Shown piece after piece: positions 58,775 through 64,000 of a stretch of 64,000 nucleotides of DNA (the first letter of the stretch is position 1; the number at the start of each line of letters is the position of its first letter). The translations under genes were made by a program, and so were the position numbers. The stretch comes from Amycolatopsis sp. NBC_01480 (lineage in GTDB: Bacteria; Actinomycetota; Actinomycetes; Mycobacteriales; Pseudonocardiaceae). Where the stretch lies: the NCBI RefSeq assembly GCF_036227205.1, contig NZ_CP109442.1:9548001-9612000 (forward strand). The letters run 5' to 3'. The notes beneath the pieces were generated by a model. That model saw only the letters and a program-made list of their open reading frames with translations, had not been told where the DNA came from and searched no databases.

Positions 58775-59787
58775 ACCCGGGCCTTTCCGAGCGACTCACC
58801 GAGGATGCCGGTGGGCCGGATCATCAGCACCAGCACCAGCAGCGCGAACGCGACCACGTCGCGCCAGCCACCGCCGAACAGGGACTGGCCGTAGTTCTCC
58901 ACGACGCCGAGCAGCAGCCCGCCCAGCAGCGCGCCGCGCAGGTTGCCGATGCCGCCGAGCACCGCGGCGGTGAACGCCTTGATGCCGAGCAGGAAGCCGC
59001 CCTGGTACGCCGCGCCCTGCGGGATCTTCATCATGTAGAACAGCGCCGCGGCGCCGGCCAGCAGGCCGCCGATCAGGAACGTCGTGGTGATGACCCGTTC
59101 CTTGTTCACGCCCATCAGCATCGCGGTGTCGGGGTCCTGCGCCACCGCGCGGATCCCGCGGCCGAACTTGGTCTTGTTCACGAAGTAGTTCACGGCCAGC
59201 ATCAGCACCACCGCGGCGACCACGGTGATGATCGTGACGCTGGTGATGCTGCCGCCGAAGACGGTGAAGACCGGGTCGTTGCGCATCAGCCGGATGCCCT
59301 GCTCGGCGTTGCCGCCGCGCCAGATGAAGATGAGCTGCTGCAACACGAAGGACGCGCCGATCGCGGTGATCAGGAAGACCAGCTTCGGCGCCCCGCGTTT
59401 CCTCAGTGGACGGTAGGCGACCCGTTCCAGCACCACCGCGGTGCCGCCCGAGACCGCCATCGACGCGATCAGCGCCAGCAGCAGGAACCCGATCAGCTCG
59501 AAGACGGGCAGATCGGGGGTGCTGCCGGGTCGGAAACCGAGGCCGTAGAAGGTGAACCACGTCGCGTAGGCGCCGTAGATGAACACCTCGGAGTGGGCGA
59601 AGTTGATCAGTTTCAGCACGCCGTAGACGAGGGTGTAGCCCAGCGCCACGAGCGCGTAGATGCTGCCGTAGGCGAGCCCGTCGAACGTGTTGTCCCAGAA
59701 CTGGTCCAGGAACGACTTCACGTCGAAGGTGATCCAGCTGCCGCCCTGCGCCAGGACGAGCGAGCTCAGCTCATGAGTCATCGACAC
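58771..59787 (-). CDS. livH: Branched-chain amino acid ABC transporter permease LivH
   Basis: Permease of 338 residues. YGSIYALVALGYTLVYGVLK with LINFAHSEVF is the LivH signature, and GRGIRAVAQDPDTAMLMGVN is the coupling loop. GTG 59787 has GGAG seven bases upstream; ATG 59781 two codons on is the alternative. It is separated from livJ by a strong hairpin, so it may be made in lower amount than the binding protein. Confidence 0.96.
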   Translation of the reverse strand: MSMTHELSSLVLAQGGSWITFDVKSFLDQFWDNTFDGLAYGSIYALVALGYTLVYGVLKLINFAHSEVFIYGAYATWFTFYGLGFRPGSTPDLPVFELIGFLLLALIASMAVSGGTAVVLERVAYRPLRKRGAPKLVFLITAIGASFVLQQLIFIWRGGNAEQGIRLMRNDPVFTVFGGSITSVTIITVVAAVVLMLAVNYFVNKTKFGRGIRAVAQDPDTAMLMGVNKERVITTTFLIGGLLAGAAALFYMMKIPQGAAYQGGFLLGIKAFTAAVLGGIGNLRGALLGGLLLGVVENYGQSLFGGGWRDVVAFALLVLVLMIRPTGILGESLGKARV

Positions 59788-59808
59788 ACTAGTTCTCCAT
59801 GTGGGTCC

Positions 59809-59850
59809 GGGGTGCGCGCCCGGCGGGCCTGGCCGCCGGGCGCACACCCC
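59809..59850 (-). terminator. Hairpin between livJ and livH
   Basis: GGGGTGCGCGCCCGGCGG (59809-59826) pairs with CCGCCGGGCGCACACCCC (59833-59850) with one mismatch around a 6-base loop. Placed after the binding-protein gene and before the membrane genes, it probably stops part of the transcription and protects the livJ message 3' end. Confidence 0.75.
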
Positions 59851-59874
59851 GGTAACTGGAACGGAAGCGTTGCG

Positions 59875-61083
59875 CTACTTGATTTCGGTGTTCCGGACGA
59901 TCTTCCCGTTCTCCACCTTGTAGGTCCACACGGTGGTCGAGGACAGCTCGCCGTGGTCGTTCCACTTGAAGTGCTTGGTGATGCCCTGGCCGTCGTAGTT
60001 CTTGACGAAGTCGAGCAGGCCCGCGCGGTCCTTCTTGCCGGAGTCGATGCCCTTCAGCAGGATCGTCGCGAGGTCGTAGGCCTCGGGCGAGTAGGTGCCC
60101 GGGTCCTTACCGGTCTCCGCCTTGTACGCGTCGCTGAACTTGGTGAACTGGTCCGCCGGCACACAAGGGCAGGTGAAGTAGGCGTTCTTGGCCGCGTCGC
60201 CGGCGCCCTTGACGAACTCGTCGTCCTTCACGCCGTCCGGGCCCACGAACTTCGCGGTGACGCCGGCGTCGTTGAGCTGCTGCGCGAACGGGGCCGCCTC
60301 CTGGTAGTACCCGGAGTAGAACACCGCGTCGGGCTTGTCGCCCTTGATCTTGTTGACCACGGCCGAGAAGTCGGTCTGCTTGGTCTTGACCTTGTCCTGG
60401 CAGGAAACCGCGCTGCCGAGGGCCTTGATGGTCGAGGTGGCCAGGCCCGTGCCGTAGTCCGAGTCGTCCTGGATGACGCAGACCTTCTTGGCGCCGAGCT
60501 CGCCGGTCATGAACTTGGCGGCGGCTGGGCCCTGGGTGTTGTCGTTGCCCAGGCCTCGGAAGAAGGTCTTCCAGCCGTTCTCGCTCAGGGTCGGGTTCGT
60601 GGCCGACGGGGTCACGGTGACCAGGCCGGCGCTGTTGAAGATGTTGCCCGCGGCCTTGGACTCGCCGGAGAACGGCAGGCCCACGACACCGATGATGCCC
60701 GGGGTGTTGACGATCTGGGTCACGATGCCGGGCGCCTTGTCCGGCGTGCCCTCGGTGTCGAACTGCTGCAGCTTGACCTGGCAGCCGGCGTTCGCCTTGT
60801 TGTGCTGGTCGACGGCGAGCTTGGCGCCGTTGAGGATGTTCTGGCCCAGCGCGGCGTTCGCACCGTTGATGGTGCCGGCGTACGCGATGGAGGTCGGGGC
60901 GCACTGCGCCTTGCCGTCGCCCGCGGGGTCCGCGGCGTCGGCGGCGGCCGACGGGGCCGCGGCCTGCGGCGCCGAGCTGGCGTTGCCACCCGAGCTGCTG
61001 TTGTCACGCGCCGCGCACGCGCTGAGGGAGATGACCCCGGCGGCGGCGAGCACGATGACCTTCGTGAGTCGTGCTTTCTGCAC
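59875..61083 (-). CDS. livJ: Branched-chain amino acid-binding lipoprotein LivJ
   Basis: Substrate-binding protein of 402 residues. GTG 61083 is chosen because GGAGGAACGA precedes it; the signal peptide is TKVIVLAAAGVISLSAC with the lipobox LSAC. A low-complexity Ala/Asp linker follows. The type I periplasmic-binding fold is clear (IAYAGTINGANAALGQNILN; VVGLPFSGESKAAGNIFNSA; AVFYSGYYQEAAPFAQQLND; YSPEAYDLATILLKGIDSGK). It delivers Leu/Ile/Val or a related solute to LivHMGF. Confidence 0.95.
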   Translation of the reverse strand: MQKARLTKVIVLAAAGVISLSACAARDNSSSGGNASSAPQAAAPSAAADAADPAGDGKAQCAPTSIAYAGTINGANAALGQNILNGAKLAVDQHNKANAGCQVKLQQFDTEGTPDKAPGIVTQIVNTPGIIGVVGLPFSGESKAAGNIFNSAGLVTVTPSATNPTLSENGWKTFFRGLGNDNTQGPAAAKFMTGELGAKKVCVIQDDSDYGTGLATSTIKALGSAVSCQDKVKTKQTDFSAVVNKIKGDKPDAVFYSGYYQEAAPFAQQLNDAGVTAKFVGPDGVKDDEFVKGAGDAAKNAYFTCPCVPADQFTKFSDAYKAETGKDPGTYSPEAYDLATILLKGIDSGKKDRAGLLDFVKNYDGQGITKHFKWNDHGELSSTTVWTYKVENGKIVRNTEIK

Positions 61084-61238
61084 TCGTTCCTCCAAATGCC
61101 AACCAGCCGCCCGGATGAACGGCCTGTCCCACGTGGGACCTGACTGGCCGCTGAAAGTAGCCGCCCGGCGGGGCGTTGCACAGAGTCACGCAGAGTCTTG
61201 TATCCACATCGTGACGGTCGTCACGAGTATTAACGGAT

Positions 61239-61268
61239 GATTTACACCCGATCGTCCCATTGTGACAA
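61239..61268 (-). promoter_or_regulatory. livJ promoter candidate
   Basis: On the minus strand TTGTCA (61263-61268) and TAAATC (61239-61244) are 18 bases apart. The inverted repeat CACCCGAT/ATCGGGTG brackets the spacer and could bind a nitrogen- or leucine-responsive regulator. The leader would be about 150 bases. Confidence 0.4.
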
Positions 61269-61456
61269 TCGGGTGATAACCCTGAGTACGCAGTTACACC
61301 ACTACCGGACCATTGACCATCGGCCAGGTCTGTGTAGGCAGCCTAAGGCTCGTCACTCCCCCGGATCGGCCGAACGCACGAACTCCCGGCCGCCACGGTA
61401 GCAAACCTGCCCTTTCGGCCCTTTCAGACAGCCCGGCGCGACCCTGGGTATGCCAA

Positions 61457-61486
61457 AACGGGCGCGACCCCCTGGTCACGCCCGTT
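61457..61486 (-). terminator. Terminator of the ANTAR regulator gene
   Basis: AACGGGCGCGACC pairs with GGTCACGCCCGTT (one G-U pair) around CCCT, and on the minus strand the stem is followed by TT, giving a CCGTTTT end. It lies 21 bases after the regulator's stop codon and looks like a standard intrinsic terminator. Confidence 0.8.
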
Positions 61487-61507
61487 CGGCCGGTCTGGTG
61501 CGAAAGC

Positions 61508-62119
61508 TCAGCCGATGCTCTCCACCACGGCTTCCGCCACCGCCTTCATGGTGGTGCGGCGGTCCATGGCGGTCCGCTGGATCCAGCGGAAGGCGTCCGG
61601 CTCGGTGAGGCCCTGACGGCTCATGAGCAGGCCCTTCGCCCGGTCGATCACCTTGCGGGTCTCGAGCCGATCGGTCAGGCCCGCGACCTCGGCCTCGAGC
61701 GCCTGCAGCTCGGAAAAGCGGCTCACCGCCAGCTCGATGGCCGGCACCAGGTCGCGCTTGGCGAACGGCTTGACCAGGTAGGCCATGGTGCCCGCGTCGC
61801 GGGCCCGCTCGACCAGGTCGCGCTGGCTGAACGCGGTGAGGATGACCACGGGCGCGATCCGGTCGCCGGTGATCTTGGAAGCGGCCTCGATGCCGTCGAG
61901 CTTGGGCATCTTGACGTCGAGGATGACGAGGTCGGGCTTGAGGTCCGTGGCCAGCGCGATGGCCTGCTCCCCGTCCCCGGCTTCGCCGACGACCTCGTAG
62001 CCCTCTTCGCGCAGCATTTCGACCAGGTCGAGCCGGATCAGCGCCTCGTCCTCGGCGACGAGCACCCGACGCTGCGGCACGGTGACGGCATCGCTGGCCT
62101 CGGTAGCCGGTTCGGTCAC
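61508..62119 (-). CDS. pdtaR: ANTAR-domain response regulator (PdtaR-like)
   Basis: Response regulator of 203 residues that acts on RNA, not DNA. The receiver has the phosphorylated Asp68 (DLVILDVKMPKLDG) with LVAEDEALIRLDLV and LVKPFAKRDL. The C-terminal ANTAR domain (ETRKVIDRAKGLLMSRQGLT; AFRWIQRTAMDRRTTMKAVA) binds paired RNA stem-loops and antiterminates. AGGAGGA precedes GTG 62119. Mycobacterial PdtaR is paired with the histidine kinase PdtaS encoded elsewhere, and it also lies near polA. It has its own terminator. Confidence 0.94.
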   Translation of the reverse strand: MTEPATEASDAVTVPQRRVLVAEDEALIRLDLVEMLREEGYEVVGEAGDGEQAIALATDLKPDLVILDVKMPKLDGIEAASKITGDRIAPVVILTAFSQRDLVERARDAGTMAYLVKPFAKRDLVPAIELAVSRFSELQALEAEVAGLTDRLETRKVIDRAKGLLMSRQGLTEPDAFRWIQRTAMDRRTTMKAVAEAVVESIG

Positions 62120-62453
62120 CGGGGTCCTCCTGAAGGCTCGGCGGGACGATGGACACGCGGTGAACCGCGAACCCGAAGCCTACCGGGAACGATCCAGTAG
62201 CGAAGATGGCGTTCACCACGAAGTGGCGGGCATGACACCGACGCGTCGGCGCGAACCCGGCTTCGCCGCGTCCAAACAGCACAGTCGCCGCCCGGGACGG
62301 CCTGGCGCGTGTCTGAGAAAGCCGGTCTCGCGGCTGCCACCGGTAGCGGATGACACTTCCCCTGCACTGAGTGCAGCGAAAGCGTCATCCGCTACACCGA
62401 GCCAGCCCGCCGCACAGCGACCCGCAACCTTTGCCAGGCACGCCCGGGGCTGC
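62120..62453. other. Intergenic region upstream of the ANTAR regulator gene
   Basis: This 334-base gap contains the repeat hairpin at 62343-62395, which ends the PPOX gene, and the untranslated region of the regulator. No protein family is recognisable in the open frames that cross it, and no paired ANTAR-type stem-loops were seen by eye. Confidence 0.5.
62343..62395 (-). terminator. Hairpin, GCGGATGACGCTTTC family, copy 2
   Basis: GTAGCGGATGACACTT...CTGCA (62343-62366) pairs with TGCAG...AAGCGTCATCCGCTAC (62372-62395) with a few mismatches. It shares the arm AAGCGTCATCCGCT and the loop-side GAGTGCAG with 19977-20025. It lies 59 bases after the PPOX stop codon. Confidence 0.75.
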
Positions 62454-62831
62454 TCAGCCCGCGCTCTGCCGGTCCGGCTCGATGAGGGCGACCACCCGCT
62501 CTTCCTCACGGGAGTAGGGAGCGCCGATGTACTTCGCCGCGATCCGGTCGACGATCTCCCAGCCGGCGTCGCCGTCGAGCCACTCCACGACCCGGCCGCG
62601 CACGAGCACCGGCTGGAACGGGTTGTCCGCCGGGGTCAGGGAAATCGCCACGCGCGGGTCCCGCCGGAGGTTGCGGGCCTTGCGCGAGCCCGGGCCGGTC
62701 AGGATCGCGATGCGGTCGCCGTGGGTGCCGATCCAGAGCGGGACGGAATGCGGGCCGCCGTCGGGCAGCACGGTGGCGAGGTGGGCGATGGGGGTGCCGT
62801 CGAGCACGAGGCGGACGTCGGGGTCGAGCAT
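62454..62831 (-). CDS. PPOX-class F420/flavin-dependent oxidoreductase
   Basis: Split-barrel protein of 125 residues in the pyridoxamine-phosphate-oxidase-like superfamily, of the F420-dependent actinobacterial type (PIAHLATVLPDGGPHSVPLW; KARNLRRDPRVAISLTPADN; VVEWLDGDAGWEIVDRIAAK; KYIGAPYSREEERVVALIEP). Such proteins reduce or oxidise small molecules with F420 or flavin. AAGGAG precedes the ATG. It may form a unit with the reductase gene upstream, but a hairpin lies between them. Confidence 0.88.
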   Translation of the reverse strand: MLDPDVRLVLDGTPIAHLATVLPDGGPHSVPLWIGTHGDRIAILTGPGSRKARNLRRDPRVAISLTPADNPFQPVLVRGRVVEWLDGDAGWEIVDRIAAKYIGAPYSREEERVVALIEPDRQSAG

Positions 62832-62874
62832 GGTGGTCAGCTCCTTTGACGACTACTGGACAGGTATTTCAGGC

Positions 62875-62920
62875 CTTGTGAGTGTTTAGGACGGTTCTAA
62901 CCGTCATAAACACTCACGAG
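62875..62920 (-). terminator. Hairpin terminator, GTGAGTGTTTAGGACGG family, copy 2
   Basis: The 22-base arms (62875-62896 and 62899-62920) match the copy at 28934-28979 except for two positions. The stop codon of the RibD-type reductase (62904-62906) lies inside one arm, so the last residues of that protein are encoded by the repeat. Confidence 0.8.
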
Positions 62921-63518
62921 CTTCTTGGCGTTCGACTGCATAGTGAAGGTGGGTGACGCCCGCGGCGGGCACCGCTTCGACCAGGCGCAGCCGGACGTGT
63001 GCGGGCAGCTCCCGGAAGAACGGCCGTCCGGCGCCGAGCAGGACCGGCACCTGGTGCAGCACCAGCTCGTCGACGAGGCCCGCTTTCAGTGCTTCGGTCA
63101 CCACCCCGCCGCCCATCAGCGCGACGTCCCGGTCGCCGGCGGCCTCACGCGCCGCCGTGATCGCGTCCTCGATGCCGGTGCTGACCAGGGTCTGCCGCTC
63201 GCCCAGCCCCGGCACCGGCCGGTGGCTGAGGACGACCAGCGGGGCGCTCGGGTGGGGACTGCCGCCGTTGAACCCGTCGGAATCGTCGTAGGTGGCGCGC
63301 CCGGCGACGGTCGCGCCCACTCGTTCGGCGACGGCGTCGAAAACCCGCGCGCTGGGCTCGCTCAGCTTGAAGCCGTCGAATACCCGACTGGCGGTGTCGC
63401 CGTCGAAGTACCAGTCGAAGAGTGCGGTCCCGTCACCGAGCCCGCGCCCGGCGCCGGGGTCCCGGCCGGTGATGTACCCGTCGACCGACACCGCGTGGGC
63501 GCTGAAGACCTTGCTCAT
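62904..63518 (-). CDS. RibD-type dihydrofolate reductase family protein
   Basis: Reductase of 204 residues with the RibD C-terminal/DHFR-like fold (KVFSAHAVSVDGYITGRDPG; GATVAGRATYDDSDGFNGGS; DVALMGGGVVTEALKAGLVD; ELVLHQVPVLLGAGRPFFRE). NADPH-dependent reduction is expected; the substrate is unknown. ATG 63518 (MSKVFSAHAVS) is the natural start. It is divergent from the HxlR gene, with a palindrome in the gap, and is probably its target. The last few codons are inside a repeat hairpin. Confidence 0.92.
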   Translation of the reverse strand: MSKVFSAHAVSVDGYITGRDPGAGRGLGDGTALFDWYFDGDTASRVFDGFKLSEPSARVFDAVAERVGATVAGRATYDDSDGFNGGSPHPSAPLVVLSHRPVPGLGERQTLVSTGIEDAITAAREAAGDRDVALMGGGVVTEALKAGLVDELVLHQVPVLLGAGRPFFRELPAHVRLRLVEAVPAAGVTHLHYAVERQEARECL

Positions 63519-63573
63519 CGCCGTGGTCCTTTCCGGAGTTCCTTCAGGAGACTCAGGGAGCGTAGCATTCAAA

Positions 63574-63588
63574 GTTCCCTTAGGGAAC
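63574..63588. promoter_or_regulatory. HxlR operator candidate
   Basis: GTTCCCTTAGGGAAC is a perfect 7-base-arm palindrome around a central T, in the 91-base gap between the divergent reductase and HxlR genes. A weaker AGTTCCT...AGGAGACT pair lies at 63537-63553. Confidence 0.75.
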
Positions 63589-63597
63589 CCAGTGGCG

Positions 63598-63603
63598 TAG
63601 ACT
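63598..63603 (+). promoter_or_regulatory. -10 hexamer, leaderless promoter of the HxlR gene
   Basis: TAGACT is followed by six bases and ATG 63610. The operator lies just upstream, where bound protein would block or assist polymerase. Confidence 0.55.
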
Positions 63604-63609
63604 CGGCTC

Positions 63610-64000
63610 ATGCAGCGGACCAACTTCGGTGAGATGGCGTGCTCGATCGCCCGGACCCTCGACGTGATCGGGGAGCCCTGGTCGCCGCTGATCCTGCGGG
63701 ACGTTTTCGTCGGGGCGAACCGGTTCGAGCAGATCCAGGCGGACCTCGGCATCTCCCGCAAGGTCCTGACCGAGCGGCTGAACCACCTCGTCGAACACGG
63801 GGTGCTGGAGCGCCGGCCCTACGACCAGCGGCCGCGGTACGAGTACGCGTTGACCGGAAAAGGGGCCGAACTCGTCGACCTGCTGATGGTCATGGTCGGC
63901 TGGGGCGACCGGTGGCTCGCGGGCGAGGCCGGCCCGCCGGTGCTCTACCGCCACCACGCGTGCGGCGAGGTCAGCAGCGTCGAGCTGCGCTGCGCGCACT
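63610..64000 (+). CDS. HxlR-family transcriptional regulator, 3' part cut by the window edge
   Basis: Winged-helix regulator, 130 residues seen. The HxlR pattern is clear: MACSIARTLDVIGEPWSPLI, then LRDVFVGANRFEQIQADLGI, SRKVLTERLNHLVEHGVLER and RPRYEYALTGKGAELVDLLM. A cysteine in the N-terminal CSIA segment and another in HHACGE are common sensing residues in this family (electrophile or aldehyde response). It probably controls the divergent RibD-type reductase and itself. Confidence 0.93.
   Translation, partial: MQRTNFGEMACSIARTLDVIGEPWSPLILRDVFVGANRFEQIQADLGISRKVLTERLNHLVEHGVLERRPYDQRPRYEYALTGKGAELVDLLMVMVGWGDRWLAGEAGPPVLYRHHACGEVSSVELRCAH

Larger units (their letters stand above)
61084..61507. 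other. Intergenic region between livJ and the ANTAR regulator gene
   Basis: This 424-base gap holds no convincing gene. It contains the livJ promoter candidate (61239-61268), an 8-base inverted repeat CACCCGAT/ATCGGGTG (61245-61252 and 61268-61275) overlapping it, and the terminator of the regulator gene (61457-61486). AT content is higher than elsewhere around 61200-61320, as expected for a promoter region. Confidence 0.55.

Noticed and set aside
1..64000. tRNA, rRNA, prophage or insertion-sequence features
   Set aside because: No CCA-ended cloverleaf sequences, rRNA motifs, integrases, transposases or phage structural genes were recognised on either strand by eye.

Overview
The window is very GC-rich, with dense genes, frequent GTG starts and ATGA/GTGA gene overlaps, and it carries typical actinobacterial core genes (uvrB, coaE fused to a GrpB domain, rpsA, polA, a pdtaR-like ANTAR regulator). 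Gene content and style suggest a Pseudonocardiales actinomycete, most likely Amycolatopsis or a close relative; the genus is an inference. The order uvrB - coaE - rpsA - polA - livJHMGF - pdtaR, all on the minus strand, matches from memory the core neighbourhood of mycobacteria and streptomycetes, so this is a chromosomal core segment with accessory genes inserted between the landmarks. No rRNA, tRNA, CRISPR array, prophage or insertion sequence was seen.

Layout. 0-3.3 kb: an FGGY sugar kinase (cut by the window edge) divergent from its probable LacI-type repressor, then a RES/HTH toxin-antitoxin pair. 3.3-6.5 kb: an S9 peptidase and a TerC-family membrane protein with a yybP-ykoY-type manganese riboswitch leader. 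6.6-12.8 kb: a hydrolase-ABC ATPase fusion with its permease, an enoyl-CoA hydratase and a secreted S37 peptidase. 12.8-16.8 kb: an Rrf2 regulator, two decayed genes, an MFS/MerR divergent pair with a clear operator, and an MmcQ protein. 17-20 kb: uvrB, a DUF402 protein and a TetR repressor. 20.8-27.5 kb: one long operon with an ABC-2 exporter, two GT39 glycosyltransferases and a two-component system. 27.5-30.2 kb: a truncated threonyl-tRNA synthetase with a Thr-rich leader peptide and attenuator hairpin, then coaE. 30.4-33.6 kb: GlxA/OsmC/HD operon and a TetR. 33.8-37.5 kb: rpsA, a methyltransferase and a GNAT protein. 37.6-41 kb: a TetR-controlled operon with an ATPase-like protein lacking the P-loop lysine and a YhgE/Pip membrane protein, and a 30-residue cysteine-rich protein. 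41-48.9 kb: a five-gene operon (trypsin-like protein, PknG-type kinase, VWA protein, GlnX-like membrane protein, solute-binding lipoprotein). 49-55.9 kb: MarR, EF-hand protein, polA, thioesterase, a LysR gene broken by a stop codon, a hydrolase. 56-62 kb: branched-chain amino-acid ABC transporter and the pdtaR homologue. 62-64 kb: PPOX, RibD-type reductase and an HxlR regulator.

Genome-wide style is visible in the non-coding DNA. Three families of near-perfect hairpins recur at gene ends (3.3/33.6/37.5 kb; 28.9/62.9 kb; 20.0/62.4 kb). Many core genes (uvrB, coaE, polA, the kinase operon, the thrS leader and others) show a TAnnnT hexamer ending 6-7 bases before the start codon, which points to leaderless transcripts and settles several start codons. 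Perfect or near-perfect operators lie beside the LacI, MerR, two TetR and HxlR genes.
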